In this document: piece by piece, positions 16,389 to 25,172 of the stretch
Layout: the number at the start of each line of letters is the position of its first letter
How positions within the stretch are numbered: position 1 is the first letter of the stretch
DNA from: Paludibacteraceae bacterium
GTDB taxonomy: Bacteria > Bacteroidota > Bacteroidia > Bacteroidales > Paludibacteraceae
Assembly: GCA_017558065.1 (NCBI GenBank)
Contig: JAFYWK010000024.1
Coordinates: forward strand, 37,474 to 101,473
Reading direction: 5' to 3'
DNA: 64,000 nucleotides
Notes under the pieces: model-generated
What the model saw: only the letters and a program-made list of their open reading frames with translations
Told to the model about the DNA's origin: nothing
The model's database searches: none
Made by a program: the position numbers and the translations under genes

Positions 16389-17513
16389 TTATTTCTGTGC
16401 CAACTTCATTACTTCCTCTGCGATGCGTTTTGCCGAGTCGGGTAGGGCAAGCGTGAGAATATTCTGGTGCAATGATTCCAATTGTGCTTCATCCTGAACA
16501 AGTGATAGCGCAGTTGCCACCATCTGCTCGTTTGCATCAATGTCTTTCACCAATACAGCCGCATCTTTTCTCACCAACGCCATAGCATTATGCGTTTGAT
16601 GATCTTCTGCCACGTTGGGTGAAGGCACCAAGATCGATGGTTTGCCCAGCAAACACAGTTCCGAAATCGAACTTGCCCCCGCACGCGAAATCACCAAGTC
16701 TGCCAATGCGTATGCCAATGGCATTTGACTCACAAAATCCGTGCAGATGATTCCTTTACACAATGCTTCCCTATTGGCATTTGCGCCGTCCAATGCGGCC
16801 TTGCAGTCCGCATAATAGTTTTTGCCTGTTTGCCAGATGACTTGTATGTCGCTTTCTATCAGCGCACTAAGGTGAGTAATCACACTCTTGTTGATGGTGC
16901 GTGCACCCAAACTGCCGCCGATAATGAGCAAGGTCTTCTTATCCGCAGTAAAGTTCACGCCAAATGTTTCGTTGAAGTATTTCAACGCCTCCACCTTGCT
17001 GCCCGATGTTAGATTCTGACGCACTGGATTGCCTGTCAAAATAATCTTCTCTTGCGGGAAGAAACGCTCCATTCCCTCGTATGCCACGCAAATCTTCTTC
17101 GCATCATCTTTCAGCAGTTTATTGGTCACACCCGCAAAACCGTTTTGTTCCTGCAGCAAGATGGGTACACCCATCTTCGCTGCCACTTTCATGGCTGCAC
17201 CGCTGGCATAGCCGCCCACCCCAATACCCACATCAGGGCGGAAATTGCGCACAATTTTACGTGCCTGAATCATCGAGCGCACCAGATCTATCACCACGCG
17301 TACATTACGCCAGGGGTGACTACGGTCAAAACCTTTAACTGGCAGTCCCACAATAGGATAGCCTGCTTGTGGGACGCGTTCCATCTCCATGCGTCCGAGC
17401 GCGCCTACAAAGAGAATCTCACATGTGGGATCCAACTCGCGCAAAGCGTTTGCAATACTCACTGCGGGGAAGATATGCCCTCCTGTTCCGCCGCCACTAA
17501 TAAGGTATTTCAT
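16389..17513 (-). CDS. murG: UDP-GlcNAc:lipid I GlcNAc transferase
   Basis: Peripheral inner-membrane glycosyltransferase (GT28) that converts lipid I to lipid II. 374 aa. SGGGTGGHIFPAVSIANAL at the N-terminus, GVGGYASGAAMKVA and LLQEQNGFAGVTNKLL, then ISRAGASSISELCLLGKPSILVPSP in the donor site. It is the last gene of the cluster: the usual next genes murC, ftsQ, ftsA and ftsZ are absent, and a terminator follows. Confidence 0.97.
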   Translation of the reverse strand: MKYLISGGGTGGHIFPAVSIANALRELDPTCEILFVGALGRMEMERVPQAGYPIVGLPVKGFDRSHPWRNVRVVIDLVRSMIQARKIVRNFRPDVGIGVGGYASGAAMKVAAKMGVPILLQEQNGFAGVTNKLLKDDAKKICVAYEGMERFFPQEKIILTGNPVRQNLTSGSKVEALKYFNETFGVNFTADKKTLLIIGGSLGARTINKSVITHLSALIESDIQVIWQTGKNYYADCKAALDGANANREALCKGIICTDFVSQMPLAYALADLVISRAGASSISELCLLGKPSILVPSPNVAEDHQTHNAMALVRKDAAVLVKDIDANEQMVATALSLVQDEAQLESLHQNILTLALPDSAKRIAEEVMKLAQK

Positions 17514-17534
17514 GATTTTATGGCTTGGTTGTTA

Positions 17535-18797
17535 TTAGTCAAGTTCAATATCTGGCACATCATCCAGGCTCTGATTGATGGCTTCTTGTTGGCGTGTCCC
17601 TAACTCTGTCTGCTCGCGCGAAACGCTCATGATAATACCAAAATAGATACTGGTAATCAAGGCGCTTGTTCCGCCACGGCTAATCATAGGTAGTGGTTGT
17701 CCTGTTACAGGTATGATACCCACCGACACCATCATGCTCATCAATGCCTGACAAGTGAGCATCAATGCCAGTCCCATGACCATCAGCATGGCCGAATAGT
17801 TGGCGTATCTACTGCTTTTCATGCACGCTCTAAATAGAATAGCCAGATATAGCAATATCAATCCCAATGCACCAATGATTCCCCATTCTTCTACGATAAT
17901 TGCAAAGATATAATCGGCATAAGCTTGTGGCAATACATCACGTTGTATGCTATTACCTGGCAACACGCCGAAAGGCGATTTGCCACCTCGTGCAACGGCT
18001 ATCTTGGCATGCGAACTCTGGTAGTTGTCGTCTGTGATACGAAATTCGGCATCGGGCGTCTTGTTCTCTTCGCGCATATCATTGATACGCCCCACCCAAG
18101 TGATGGCACGCCCCAAGAGTTGATTCTCCATTTTGCGGTTAGGCTTCACATACACTTCATTCACAAAGTGGTACCCGCATATAAGAAACACCACGATAGC
18201 TACTACCAGACTACCCCAATATTTCACATGTACGCGAGCCAAAATAGTCAGCAGAACCACTATTCCGCCCAGCAATATGGCGGTGGAGAGGTTGCCTATA
18301 AAGATAATACCACAGATTATCAGGGTGATACCCATGACAATTCCAAAATACTTGCGTTGGTCTTCTTGTGTTTTGATTTTACTCAGCAAATCGCTCACTA
18401 CAATAATCAGGGTTAGTTTAGCCAACTCCGATGGTTGGAATGTGATGCCAAATAGGTTCAGCCATCGCTTCGAACCATTGATTTCCACACCTAACGGACT
18501 GAAGGTGAGCATCAGTAGCACCACAGAAGCCAATAGACCAAAGTATCCTGCATATCGAATCCACTTACTGGGTACAAATTGCAGCACGAAAGCCAATCCC
18601 ACGCCCACTGCGATAAACATCATTTGCGACAAGATGGGACCGAGTGTACTACCGCCTTTTTGAAAAACAAAGAAACTGCTGGCTGAAAACAATGCAATCG
18701 AAGCCACCAGTATGAGCGCTATAAACAACACCCAATACGTGCGATCAATGTATTGCAGTTGTTGGCGAATATATTGTTTGATACCTTGAATATTCAT
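17535..18797 (-). CDS. ftsW: Septal peptidoglycan polymerase FtsW (SEDS family)
   Basis: 420 aa with about ten membrane segments. GITFQPSELAKLTLI, GGKSPFGVLPGNSIQRDVLPQ (a FtsW/RodA signature) and TGQPLPMISRGGTSALI identify it. Polymerises lipid II together with FtsI, encoded five genes upstream in the same transcript. It carries a hydrophilic C-terminal tail ending in DDVPDIELD. Confidence 0.95.
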   Translation of the reverse strand: MNIQGIKQYIRQQLQYIDRTYWVLFIALILVASIALFSASSFFVFQKGGSTLGPILSQMMFIAVGVGLAFVLQFVPSKWIRYAGYFGLLASVVLLMLTFSPLGVEINGSKRWLNLFGITFQPSELAKLTLIIVVSDLLSKIKTQEDQRKYFGIVMGITLIICGIIFIGNLSTAILLGGIVVLLTILARVHVKYWGSLVVAIVVFLICGYHFVNEVYVKPNRKMENQLLGRAITWVGRINDMREENKTPDAEFRITDDNYQSSHAKIAVARGGKSPFGVLPGNSIQRDVLPQAYADYIFAIIVEEWGIIGALGLILLYLAILFRACMKSSRYANYSAMLMVMGLALMLTCQALMSMMVSVGIIPVTGQPLPMISRGGTSALITSIYFGIIMSVSREQTELGTRQQEAINQSLDDVPDIELD

Positions 18798-18811
18798 CTC
18801 TCTTCGCTTTT

Positions 18812-20146
18812 TTATAGGTTACGTACTGCCTTCATAAATTGCTCGCCACGATCCTCATAATTCTTAAAGAGGTCAAAGCTTGCGCAGCAAGGTGATAACA
18901 ATACGGTATCTCCCTTGTTTGCAGATTGATACGCGGCTTGTACTGCATCCGCAAGATTATCGGTGGAGATATATTTTATGCCCATGGCACCGAAATGCTG
19001 AATCAGTTTGCCGTTGTCCTTGCCCATGAAAATGAGTGTGTGGCACTTCTCTTTTACCAATGCATCAATCTCGCTATAATCATTGCCTTTGTCTGTTCCG
19101 CCTAGAATAAGCACCGTCGGGCTGGTCATGCTCTCCAGTGCGTACCAGCATGAGTTCACGTTTGTCGCCTTGCTATCGTTCACATAGCGCACGCCTCTCA
19201 CCGTAGCTACATATTGCAATCGATGATCCACGCCCGCAAACTGCTGCAAGCTCTCGCGTATCACATCATTGTGTATGTTCAATATCTGCGCTGCCAGTCC
19301 TGCGGCCATCGAGTTCAGACGATTATGCTTCCCCTTCAGACTCAGTTCCTCCACCGGTACGTGTAGCGGCGTCACTTCTGGCTTGCTATGCACCACCAGC
19401 TGACTACCGTCTGTATATGCCACATTCTGCTCATGGCAGCCAAATGGGTACAATGTCGCTTGCGGTTGAATGCGTGCAATCTCTCGATTAATCACGGGGT
19501 CCTCGCTCCAATAGATAAAGGCATCTTTGCTTGTCTGATTGCGTGTGATACGGAACTTCGCGTCCACATAGTTCTGAAACTGATGGTCGTATCTATCCAA
19601 GTGGTCGGGCGTGATATTCAGCAGAATAGCTATATCTGCTTTGAAGTCGTAGCAGTTATCCAATTGAAACGACGACAACTCAATCACGTAGTATGCATGA
19701 TCCTCTTTCGCCACCTGCAATGCCAATGAGTTGCCAATGTTTCCAGCCAAGCCCACATCCAATCCTGCACGACGCAACATGTCAAAAATCAGCGACGTAG
19801 TCGTGGTCTTGCCATTCGAACCTGTGATACAAATCATCTTGGCATTCGTATAACGCGCAGCAAACTCTATCTCCGATAGGATAGGCGTGCCTTGCTCCAT
19901 GAGTTGCTTCACCAGCGGGGCGGTGAGTGGAATACCTGGCGACTTAATCACCTCGTCGGCGTCTAAAATCTGGGATGCGGTGTGCTGTCCCGCTTCCCAT
20001 GCAATCTGGTGCTGGTCAAGCAATGCTTGGTACATCGGAGCTATCGCTCCCATGTCGCTCACAAAAACTTCCATACCTTTTTCTTTCGCCAGTATGGCTG
20101 CTCCCGTGCCCGACTCGCCTGCACCTAAAACAACAATTTTCTTCAT
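18812..20146 (-). CDS. murD: UDP-MurNAc-L-Ala--D-Glu ligase
   Basis: Adds D-glutamate (made by MurI) to UDP-MurNAc-L-Ala. 444 aa, ATP loop ITGSNGKTTTTSL near residue 115, then NITPDHLDRY, GKHNRLNSMAAGLAA, VNDSKATN and LSPCCASFDLFKNYEDRGEQF, all conserved MurD motifs. The start lies three bases after the mraY stop. Confidence 0.97.
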   Translation of the reverse strand: MKKIVVLGAGESGTGAAILAKEKGMEVFVSDMGAIAPMYQALLDQHQIAWEAGQHTASQILDADEVIKSPGIPLTAPLVKQLMEQGTPILSEIEFAARYTNAKMICITGSNGKTTTTSLIFDMLRRAGLDVGLAGNIGNSLALQVAKEDHAYYVIELSSFQLDNCYDFKADIAILLNITPDHLDRYDHQFQNYVDAKFRITRNQTSKDAFIYWSEDPVINREIARIQPQATLYPFGCHEQNVAYTDGSQLVVHSKPEVTPLHVPVEELSLKGKHNRLNSMAAGLAAQILNIHNDVIRESLQQFAGVDHRLQYVATVRGVRYVNDSKATNVNSCWYALESMTSPTVLILGGTDKGNDYSEIDALVKEKCHTLIFMGKDNGKLIQHFGAMGIKYISTDNLADAVQAAYQSANKGDTVLLSPCCASFDLFKNYEDRGEQFMKAVRNL

Positions 20147-20149
20147 AGT

Positions 20150-21421
20150 TTATCGTATTTTTAATGTTAGGATAGCCAATGCTGCTAAGATCAGGGTCAC
20201 GATGCAGAAGCGCAATACAATCTTGCTTTCGTGCAGCAACGCACCTTTCCCTTTGAATAATACCTTGCACGTTGGGTCGTTGCGGAGCACCTGTTCCATA
20301 GAGGTACGATAGTGGTCATGTAGCGGAGTGCGTTTCCACACGCGCATGCGCATGCCTTTCTTCTTAGCCAACTTATATACTTGTGTTTGCACAATCACAC
20401 TCACACTCTCCATCAGGAAGATTCCACACAAGATAGGCAACAGCAACTCCTTGTGAATAATCACCGCGCACACGCCGATTATGCCACCAATGGTCAGACT
20501 GCCTGTGTCGCCCATGAAGACTTGCGCTGGAAAACCGTTCCACCACAAGAATCCAATCAGTGCGCCTACAAACGATGCCATGAATACCACCAGTTCTTCG
20601 CTGCCGGGGATATACATCACGTCAAAGTAGTCCGAGAACACCACGTTGCCGCTGATGTACGCCAGCACAATCAGCGCCACACCTATGATTGCTGAGTTAC
20701 CCGCGCACATGCCGTCCATACCGTCGTTCAGGTTCGCACCATTGCTCACGGCTGCTACCACCAGAATGGTCAGAATCACAAAGAATATCCAGCCTGCCTT
20801 GTATTTGTTGCTCTCGCCCAAGAACGAAAACATATCGGCATAATTGAAGTTATGTTCCTTCACAAATGGGATTGTTGTGCGGGTAGATTTCACCTCTGGC
20901 GATTTTTCAAAAACGGTGATGTTATTCTCTATGTACGATGTAACGCGCTCATGCATAGTGGCTTCAGGACTATAGCGAAGAGTCAGTCCCACAATCAATC
21001 CCAGCGTGATTTGTCCTGCAATCTTCACCCAGCCGTTCAAGCCATCTTTGTTTCTGCGGAAGGTCTTGATATAGTCATCGGCAAAACCCAATGTGCCCAG
21101 AATCACAGTGGTGATAAGCATCAGAATCATATATACATTACTCAGTTTGCCCATCAATAGACAGGGTATCAGCATCGCAGCGATGATCACCACTCCGCCC
21201 ATGGTTGGCACCCCTTTCTTGGCTACGTTAAATGGGTCGATTTTCTCATCGCGCTGTGTCTCAGAGATTCTCTTGCGTTTGAGCAGTTCTATGAACCATC
21301 TGCCGACCCAGATACTAATACACAGACCCATCACGCCCGCCACTATCGCGCGAAACGAGATATAAGTCATCAATCGTGCCCCTGGCACATCGCCTAAAAA
21401 CTGTAACAATTCGTATATCAT
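20150..21421 (-). CDS. mraY: Phospho-MurNAc-pentapeptide transferase
   Basis: Inner-membrane enzyme that makes lipid I from UDP-MurNAc-pentapeptide and undecaprenyl phosphate. 423 aa, longer than the 360 of E. coli because of the loop between TMs (MHERVTSYIENNITVFEKS) usual in Bacteroidota. KKGVPTMGG, LGFADDYIK and NLNDGMDGMCAGNSAI carry the substrate and Mg binding residues. A 70-bp heptamer array fills the gap between it and murE. Confidence 0.97.
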   Translation of the reverse strand: MIYELLQFLGDVPGARLMTYISFRAIVAGVMGLCISIWVGRWFIELLKRKRISETQRDEKIDPFNVAKKGVPTMGGVVIIAAMLIPCLLMGKLSNVYMILMLITTVILGTLGFADDYIKTFRRNKDGLNGWVKIAGQITLGLIVGLTLRYSPEATMHERVTSYIENNITVFEKSPEVKSTRTTIPFVKEHNFNYADMFSFLGESNKYKAGWIFFVILTILVVAAVSNGANLNDGMDGMCAGNSAIIGVALIVLAYISGNVVFSDYFDVMYIPGSEELVVFMASFVGALIGFLWWNGFPAQVFMGDTGSLTIGGIIGVCAVIIHKELLLPILCGIFLMESVSVIVQTQVYKLAKKKGMRMRVWKRTPLHDHYRTSMEQVLRNDPTCKVLFKGKGALLHESKIVLRFCIVTLILAALAILTLKIR

Positions 21422-21429
21422 AATCCTTG

Positions 21430-21506
21430 CCTTTAACCTTTAGCCTTTAACCTTTAACCTTTAGCCTTTAACCTTTAACCTTTAGCCTTTAACCTTTAAC
21501 CTACAA
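21430..21506 (-). repeat. Ten-unit heptamer array between murE and mraY
   Basis: Forward CCTTTAA (A) and CCTTTAG (G) in the order A G A A G A A G A A, then CCTACAA, which includes the murE stop. The G units recur every three (21 nt). On the sense strand it reads TTAAAGG/CTAAAGG. It fills nearly all the space up to 9 nt before the mraY ATG. Confidence 0.95.
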
Positions 21507-22997
21507 ACACCTCTTCAACACCTCATGATCATCAAAGTGGTGCTTCACTCCCTTAATGATCTGATAATCTTCGTGTCCCTTGCCTGCTACCAGTATCACA
21601 TCGCCTTGTCGGGCCAACGTACAAGCTGTCTTGATAGCCGACTCGCGGTCTTCAATTATCAGCGTATGGCGCAGTTCCTCATCAGTCAGTCCTGCTGCCA
21701 TGTCTTGCAGAATAGCGTGTGGCTCTTCATCGCGAGGGTTGTCTGAGGTCAATATCAGTTGCGTACTCAGCTGATACGCACTTTTCGCCATAATCGGACG
21801 CTTGCCTTTGTCGCGATTGCCTCCGCAACCTACCACTGTTATCACTTGCGCTGGCATCGACTGTTTGCCTGTATTTGCTGCCACAATCTCGTTGATAGTC
21901 TTCAGCACATTCTCCACCGCATCGGGTGTGTGGGCATAGTCTATCACTGCCGTCCAACCTTTTGGCGAACGTATCGTCTCAAATCGGCCGTTCACGGGTT
22001 GCAATCCGCTCAGTACACGCAATACTTCCATTGCATCCTCGCCCAAAGCCACCGCACCGCCATAAATCAGCAGCAAGTTGCTCACATTGAAGCGCCCTAC
22101 CAGCGGCACAAACACTTCCGTGTTCACCGCACCCAAGGTGCTTTGCACGCGCAGCAACATGCCCTCGAACCCTTCTTCCAAAATCTTTCCACGAAAATCC
22201 GCCATGCTGTGCGTAGAATAGGTCAGTACGCGGCTGCGGCAGTTCTGTGTCATCACCAATCCATTGCGGTCATCGATGTTCGTAATCGCGAATGCCTCTT
22301 TGCTCAATCGGTCAAAGAGTATCTTTTTCGTATCACGGTAATTATCAAAGGTTTTGTGATAATCCAAATGGTCACGTGTCAGATTTGTAAACAACGCCCC
22401 CGCATATTCCAGTCCTGCAATACGCTCTTGTGCAATAGCATGGCTGCTCACCTCCATAAAGGCATGCGTACAGCCCGCTTCTACCATCTTGTGTAGCAAT
22501 GCATTCAGTTCCAACGCATTAGGCGTAGTGTGTGTCGCAGCCACGGCCTCCTCGTCCACATAGTTCACCACGGTGGATAGCAATCCTGCCTTGTAACCCA
22601 AGGCCTTGAACAACTTATATAATAATGTCGCAGTCGTTGTCTTGCCATTTGTGCCTGTCACACCCACCAGTTTCAGTTGTTGGCTGGGCTTGCCATACCA
22701 GCAATGCGCCATCTTACCCAACGCCTCATCGCTGTTTTTCACCAGGATATAGCATACGCCATCGTCCTTGATATATTCTTCTTTCTCCAGCACCACAGCC
22801 ACTGCGCCTTGCGCTACACACGACTCAATATACGCGTGTCCATCGGCGGCGGTACCCACTTGCGCCACAAACAAACATCCTTCACCCACACGGCGCGAAT
22901 CAAACTGAATATCAGTCACTTCTTTGCTGGTGTCACCCACTGTGCGCAACACCTCTATTTCTTTGATGAGTTCACTAATAGTCATAATCCTACTCAT
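21501..22997 (-). CDS. murE: UDP-MurNAc-L-Ala-D-Glu--meso-DAP ligase
   Basis: Adds the third stem-peptide residue. 498 aa. GVTGTNGKTTTATLLYKLF is the ATP loop; DHLDYHKTFDNY carries the second nucleotide/Mg region; LTSDNPRDEEPHAIL contains DNPR, which marks specificity for meso-diaminopimelate. The ATG at 22997 overlaps the ftsI stop as ATGA, so that start is preferred over the in-frame ATG four codons later. Its stop codon lies within a heptamer repeat unit. Confidence 0.96.
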   Translation of the reverse strand: MSRIMTISELIKEIEVLRTVGDTSKEVTDIQFDSRRVGEGCLFVAQVGTAADGHAYIESCVAQGAVAVVLEKEEYIKDDGVCYILVKNSDEALGKMAHCWYGKPSQQLKLVGVTGTNGKTTTATLLYKLFKALGYKAGLLSTVVNYVDEEAVAATHTTPNALELNALLHKMVEAGCTHAFMEVSSHAIAQERIAGLEYAGALFTNLTRDHLDYHKTFDNYRDTKKILFDRLSKEAFAITNIDDRNGLVMTQNCRSRVLTYSTHSMADFRGKILEEGFEGMLLRVQSTLGAVNTEVFVPLVGRFNVSNLLLIYGGAVALGEDAMEVLRVLSGLQPVNGRFETIRSPKGWTAVIDYAHTPDAVENVLKTINEIVAANTGKQSMPAQVITVVGCGGNRDKGKRPIMAKSAYQLSTQLILTSDNPRDEEPHAILQDMAAGLTDEELRHTLIIEDRESAIKTACTLARQGDVILVAGKGHEDYQIIKGVKHHFDDHEVLKRCL

Positions 22998-24805
22998 TTT
23001 TTTACAAACACTAATTCGCCATCCTTAATCACATACTCATTGGTATATGCCATAGTTTTCTCGGCGATGTTTCTCACCACGCTGCCGCAGTCCATACCCG
23101 CGTCATAATATCCGTAGTTTTTGGCGCCGTGAATCACGCAGATACAACTATATTGTGGCTTATCTTCAGGGAAGTAGCCCACAAACGACATACGGTGCCT
23201 GCTGCTGCTATATCCTTGACTTCCTTGTATTTGTGCCGTACCGGTTTTACCTGCAATAGGCACCAGTTTGCTTTGTGCTTTGCGCATACCCCATGGATTG
23301 ACCGAAGCGGTGCCTAAGTCATTATCCCAAACCACATCGTGCAAGCAGTCCTTTATGTCGCGCAGTGTGGAGGCGCTGCACATATGGTTGCGCACCACAG
23401 ATGTCTCAAAGGTCTCGAGGGTCTTGTCGCCTTTGCATACTTTTTTCACCAGTACGGGGGTAATCATTTTTCCGTTGTTGGCGATGCCGTTGTAGAACAT
23501 CAACATCTGCAACGGACTGAGTTCTACAGAATATCCGTAGGCCATTTTGGAGATAGTCACGGTGTCGTTGGGCACTCGGATAAGGGCTTGTTGAGCACCG
23601 GGAATGATGTAATCCACGCTGTCATTCAATCCCATACGGTTGAGTTTCTGTACAAATTTCTTCGCGCTGCCGTCATATCCTTCCGTCACGATACGTGCCA
23701 AGGCGATGTTGCTACTCACCGCCAGTGCCTGACGGATGGTGTAGGTGGTGTCAGCGGGGTGGGCATCGTTATGGGATAAGGAGTAGTATCGCCAACCTCT
23801 GCGCCATACTTCGATGCTATCGGTGATGGCCACCTTGTTGTCGTCCAATGCTGCCATCAGCGCAACGGTTTTGAATGTCGAACCTGGCTCCACGCGTATC
23901 ACGGCATGGTTGGCTGACTCATAGTAGTTGCCGTCGTTGCCTTGATCCAGGTTGCACATGGCTTTTATTTCTCCTGTCTCCACTTCCATCAGTATCACAC
24001 ATCCCCAATCGGCTTGGTTCTTAGTGATTTGCTTGCGCAGACTGCTCTCGCAAATATCCATCAGGTTCGCGTCCAATGTGGTATAAACGTCCGCGCCGCT
24101 TTCTGCTTCGCGGATAGGTATATGCTGTTTGTGTCCTGCCACGCGCTCCAAACTGCTCTCACCATCTTTGCCGCATAAGTATTGATCGAAACGTTTTTCG
24201 ATACCAGCGTTGCCATGACCGTTGTCGCCGTATATACTACCAATAGTGCGGCTGCCCAGACTGCCAAAGGGCTTAGAGCGGCGATTCACGTCGCGGAAAT
24301 AGATACCGCTCTTGTAGTGTCCACGACGAACCAGAGGCAGCTGTTCTATCTCTTTCTTCTGTGTGTAACTCACTCGCTGGGCGGTCAGACGCACATCTTG
24401 TTCTCGGGTGGTGCGACCGCGAAAAGCTGTGATAATTTTGTCTCTATAATCTTTGGACGACTTATCGCCGATGATTCGGCTCAGTCCATCGGAAATGGAA
24501 TCCACGTATTGCCAAAACAGCGTATCGCCGCCTTGGTGTAGGGCCTCCACACGTGTGTCCATGTGTAGGTTGTATTGCGGAATGCTGCTGGCGAGCAGTC
24601 TGCCTTGCGCATCGTATATATTGCCGCGTCTGGCGGGAATAGGGTAGGTCACGTTGGTGCGATTGGCACCGCTGAGTTTTTCCCATTTCTCATATTCTAC
24701 GGTTTGTAGATAGACAATCTTGGCAACTACCGCCACAAATCCTCCCATTATCAAGATAAAGATAATGGCAAAGATGAGAATGGTTGTTTTTGTTTTTTCG
24801 CTCAT
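22994..24805 (-). CDS. ftsI: Septal transpeptidase, class B PBP (FtsI/PBP3)
   Basis: 603 aa. N-terminal membrane anchor (about residues 8-29), dimerisation domain with RRGNIYDAQGRLLASS, and transpeptidase domain with active-site EPGSTFK (Ser309), SSN in AVSSNIALARI and KTG in AGKTGTAQIQG. It ends shortly after the catalytic domain (IKDGELVFVKK); the roughly 100-residue PASTA region that I associate with Bacteroides FtsI is not present. Works with FtsW and FtsL, encoded in the same transcript. Confidence 0.94.
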   Translation of the reverse strand: MSEKTKTTILIFAIIFILIMGGFVAVVAKIVYLQTVEYEKWEKLSGANRTNVTYPIPARRGNIYDAQGRLLASSIPQYNLHMDTRVEALHQGGDTLFWQYVDSISDGLSRIIGDKSSKDYRDKIITAFRGRTTREQDVRLTAQRVSYTQKKEIEQLPLVRRGHYKSGIYFRDVNRRSKPFGSLGSRTIGSIYGDNGHGNAGIEKRFDQYLCGKDGESSLERVAGHKQHIPIREAESGADVYTTLDANLMDICESSLRKQITKNQADWGCVILMEVETGEIKAMCNLDQGNDGNYYESANHAVIRVEPGSTFKTVALMAALDDNKVAITDSIEVWRRGWRYYSLSHNDAHPADTTYTIRQALAVSSNIALARIVTEGYDGSAKKFVQKLNRMGLNDSVDYIIPGAQQALIRVPNDTVTISKMAYGYSVELSPLQMLMFYNGIANNGKMITPVLVKKVCKGDKTLETFETSVVRNHMCSASTLRDIKDCLHDVVWDNDLGTASVNPWGMRKAQSKLVPIAGKTGTAQIQGSQGYSSSRHRMSFVGYFPEDKPQYSCICVIHGAKNYGYYDAGMDCGSVVRNIAEKTMAYTNEYVIKDGELVFVKK

Positions 24806-24826
24806 AGTTTGTTGGTTCTAAGTAGG

Positions 24827-25135
24827 TTATTCTATTTTTATTGCGGAGCGGTGACTCTCTTTGAGGTTGCTCCCTTGTTCTTCCAGTAGTTTGGATATGG
24901 ATGACTGTCGTGTCATGGTCATCACTTGTGCGTTAATGGTTTGTTGGGTGAAGTAGGCATCTTGCAGTTCTTTGTTGAGGTCGTTTAGTCTATCTTGTTG
25001 GCGTTCTGACTGATAGCCGAAATAGATATACACAAAGAACAATCCGCATATCAGCAACGTCAGTTTGTATTGTCTTCGTACCCACTGCTGTGCCAATATG
25101 TCTCCGCTTAATATGTCCTTTATCGAAAATTTCAT
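24827..25135 (-). CDS. ftsL: FtsL-like cell division protein
   Basis: 102 aa. Cytoplasmic basic N-terminus, one transmembrane helix (about residues 28-43) and a leucine-spaced coiled coil (QDRLNDLNKELQDAYFTQQ). Sequence identity in this family is low; identification rests on size, topology and position between rsmH and ftsI. It would form the FtsB-FtsL type complex that activates FtsW-FtsI. A heptamer array occupies the whole spacer before its ATG. Confidence 0.82.
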   Translation of the reverse strand: MKFSIKDILSGDILAQQWVRRQYKLTLLICGLFFVYIYFGYQSERQQDRLNDLNKELQDAYFTQQTINAQVMTMTRQSSISKLLEEQGSNLKESHRSAIKIE

Positions 25136-25137
25136 AA

Positions 25138-25172
25138 CCTCTCACCTTTAACCTCTCACCTCTAACCTCTCT
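25138..25172 (-). repeat. Heptamer array spanning the rsmH stop and the ftsL leader
   Basis: Forward CCTCTCA, CCTTTAA, CCTCTCA, CCTCTAA, CCTCTCT. The rsmH stop (TAA) lies inside unit 2 and the last RsmH residues are repeat-encoded; the array ends 2 nt before the ftsL ATG. Confidence 0.93.
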
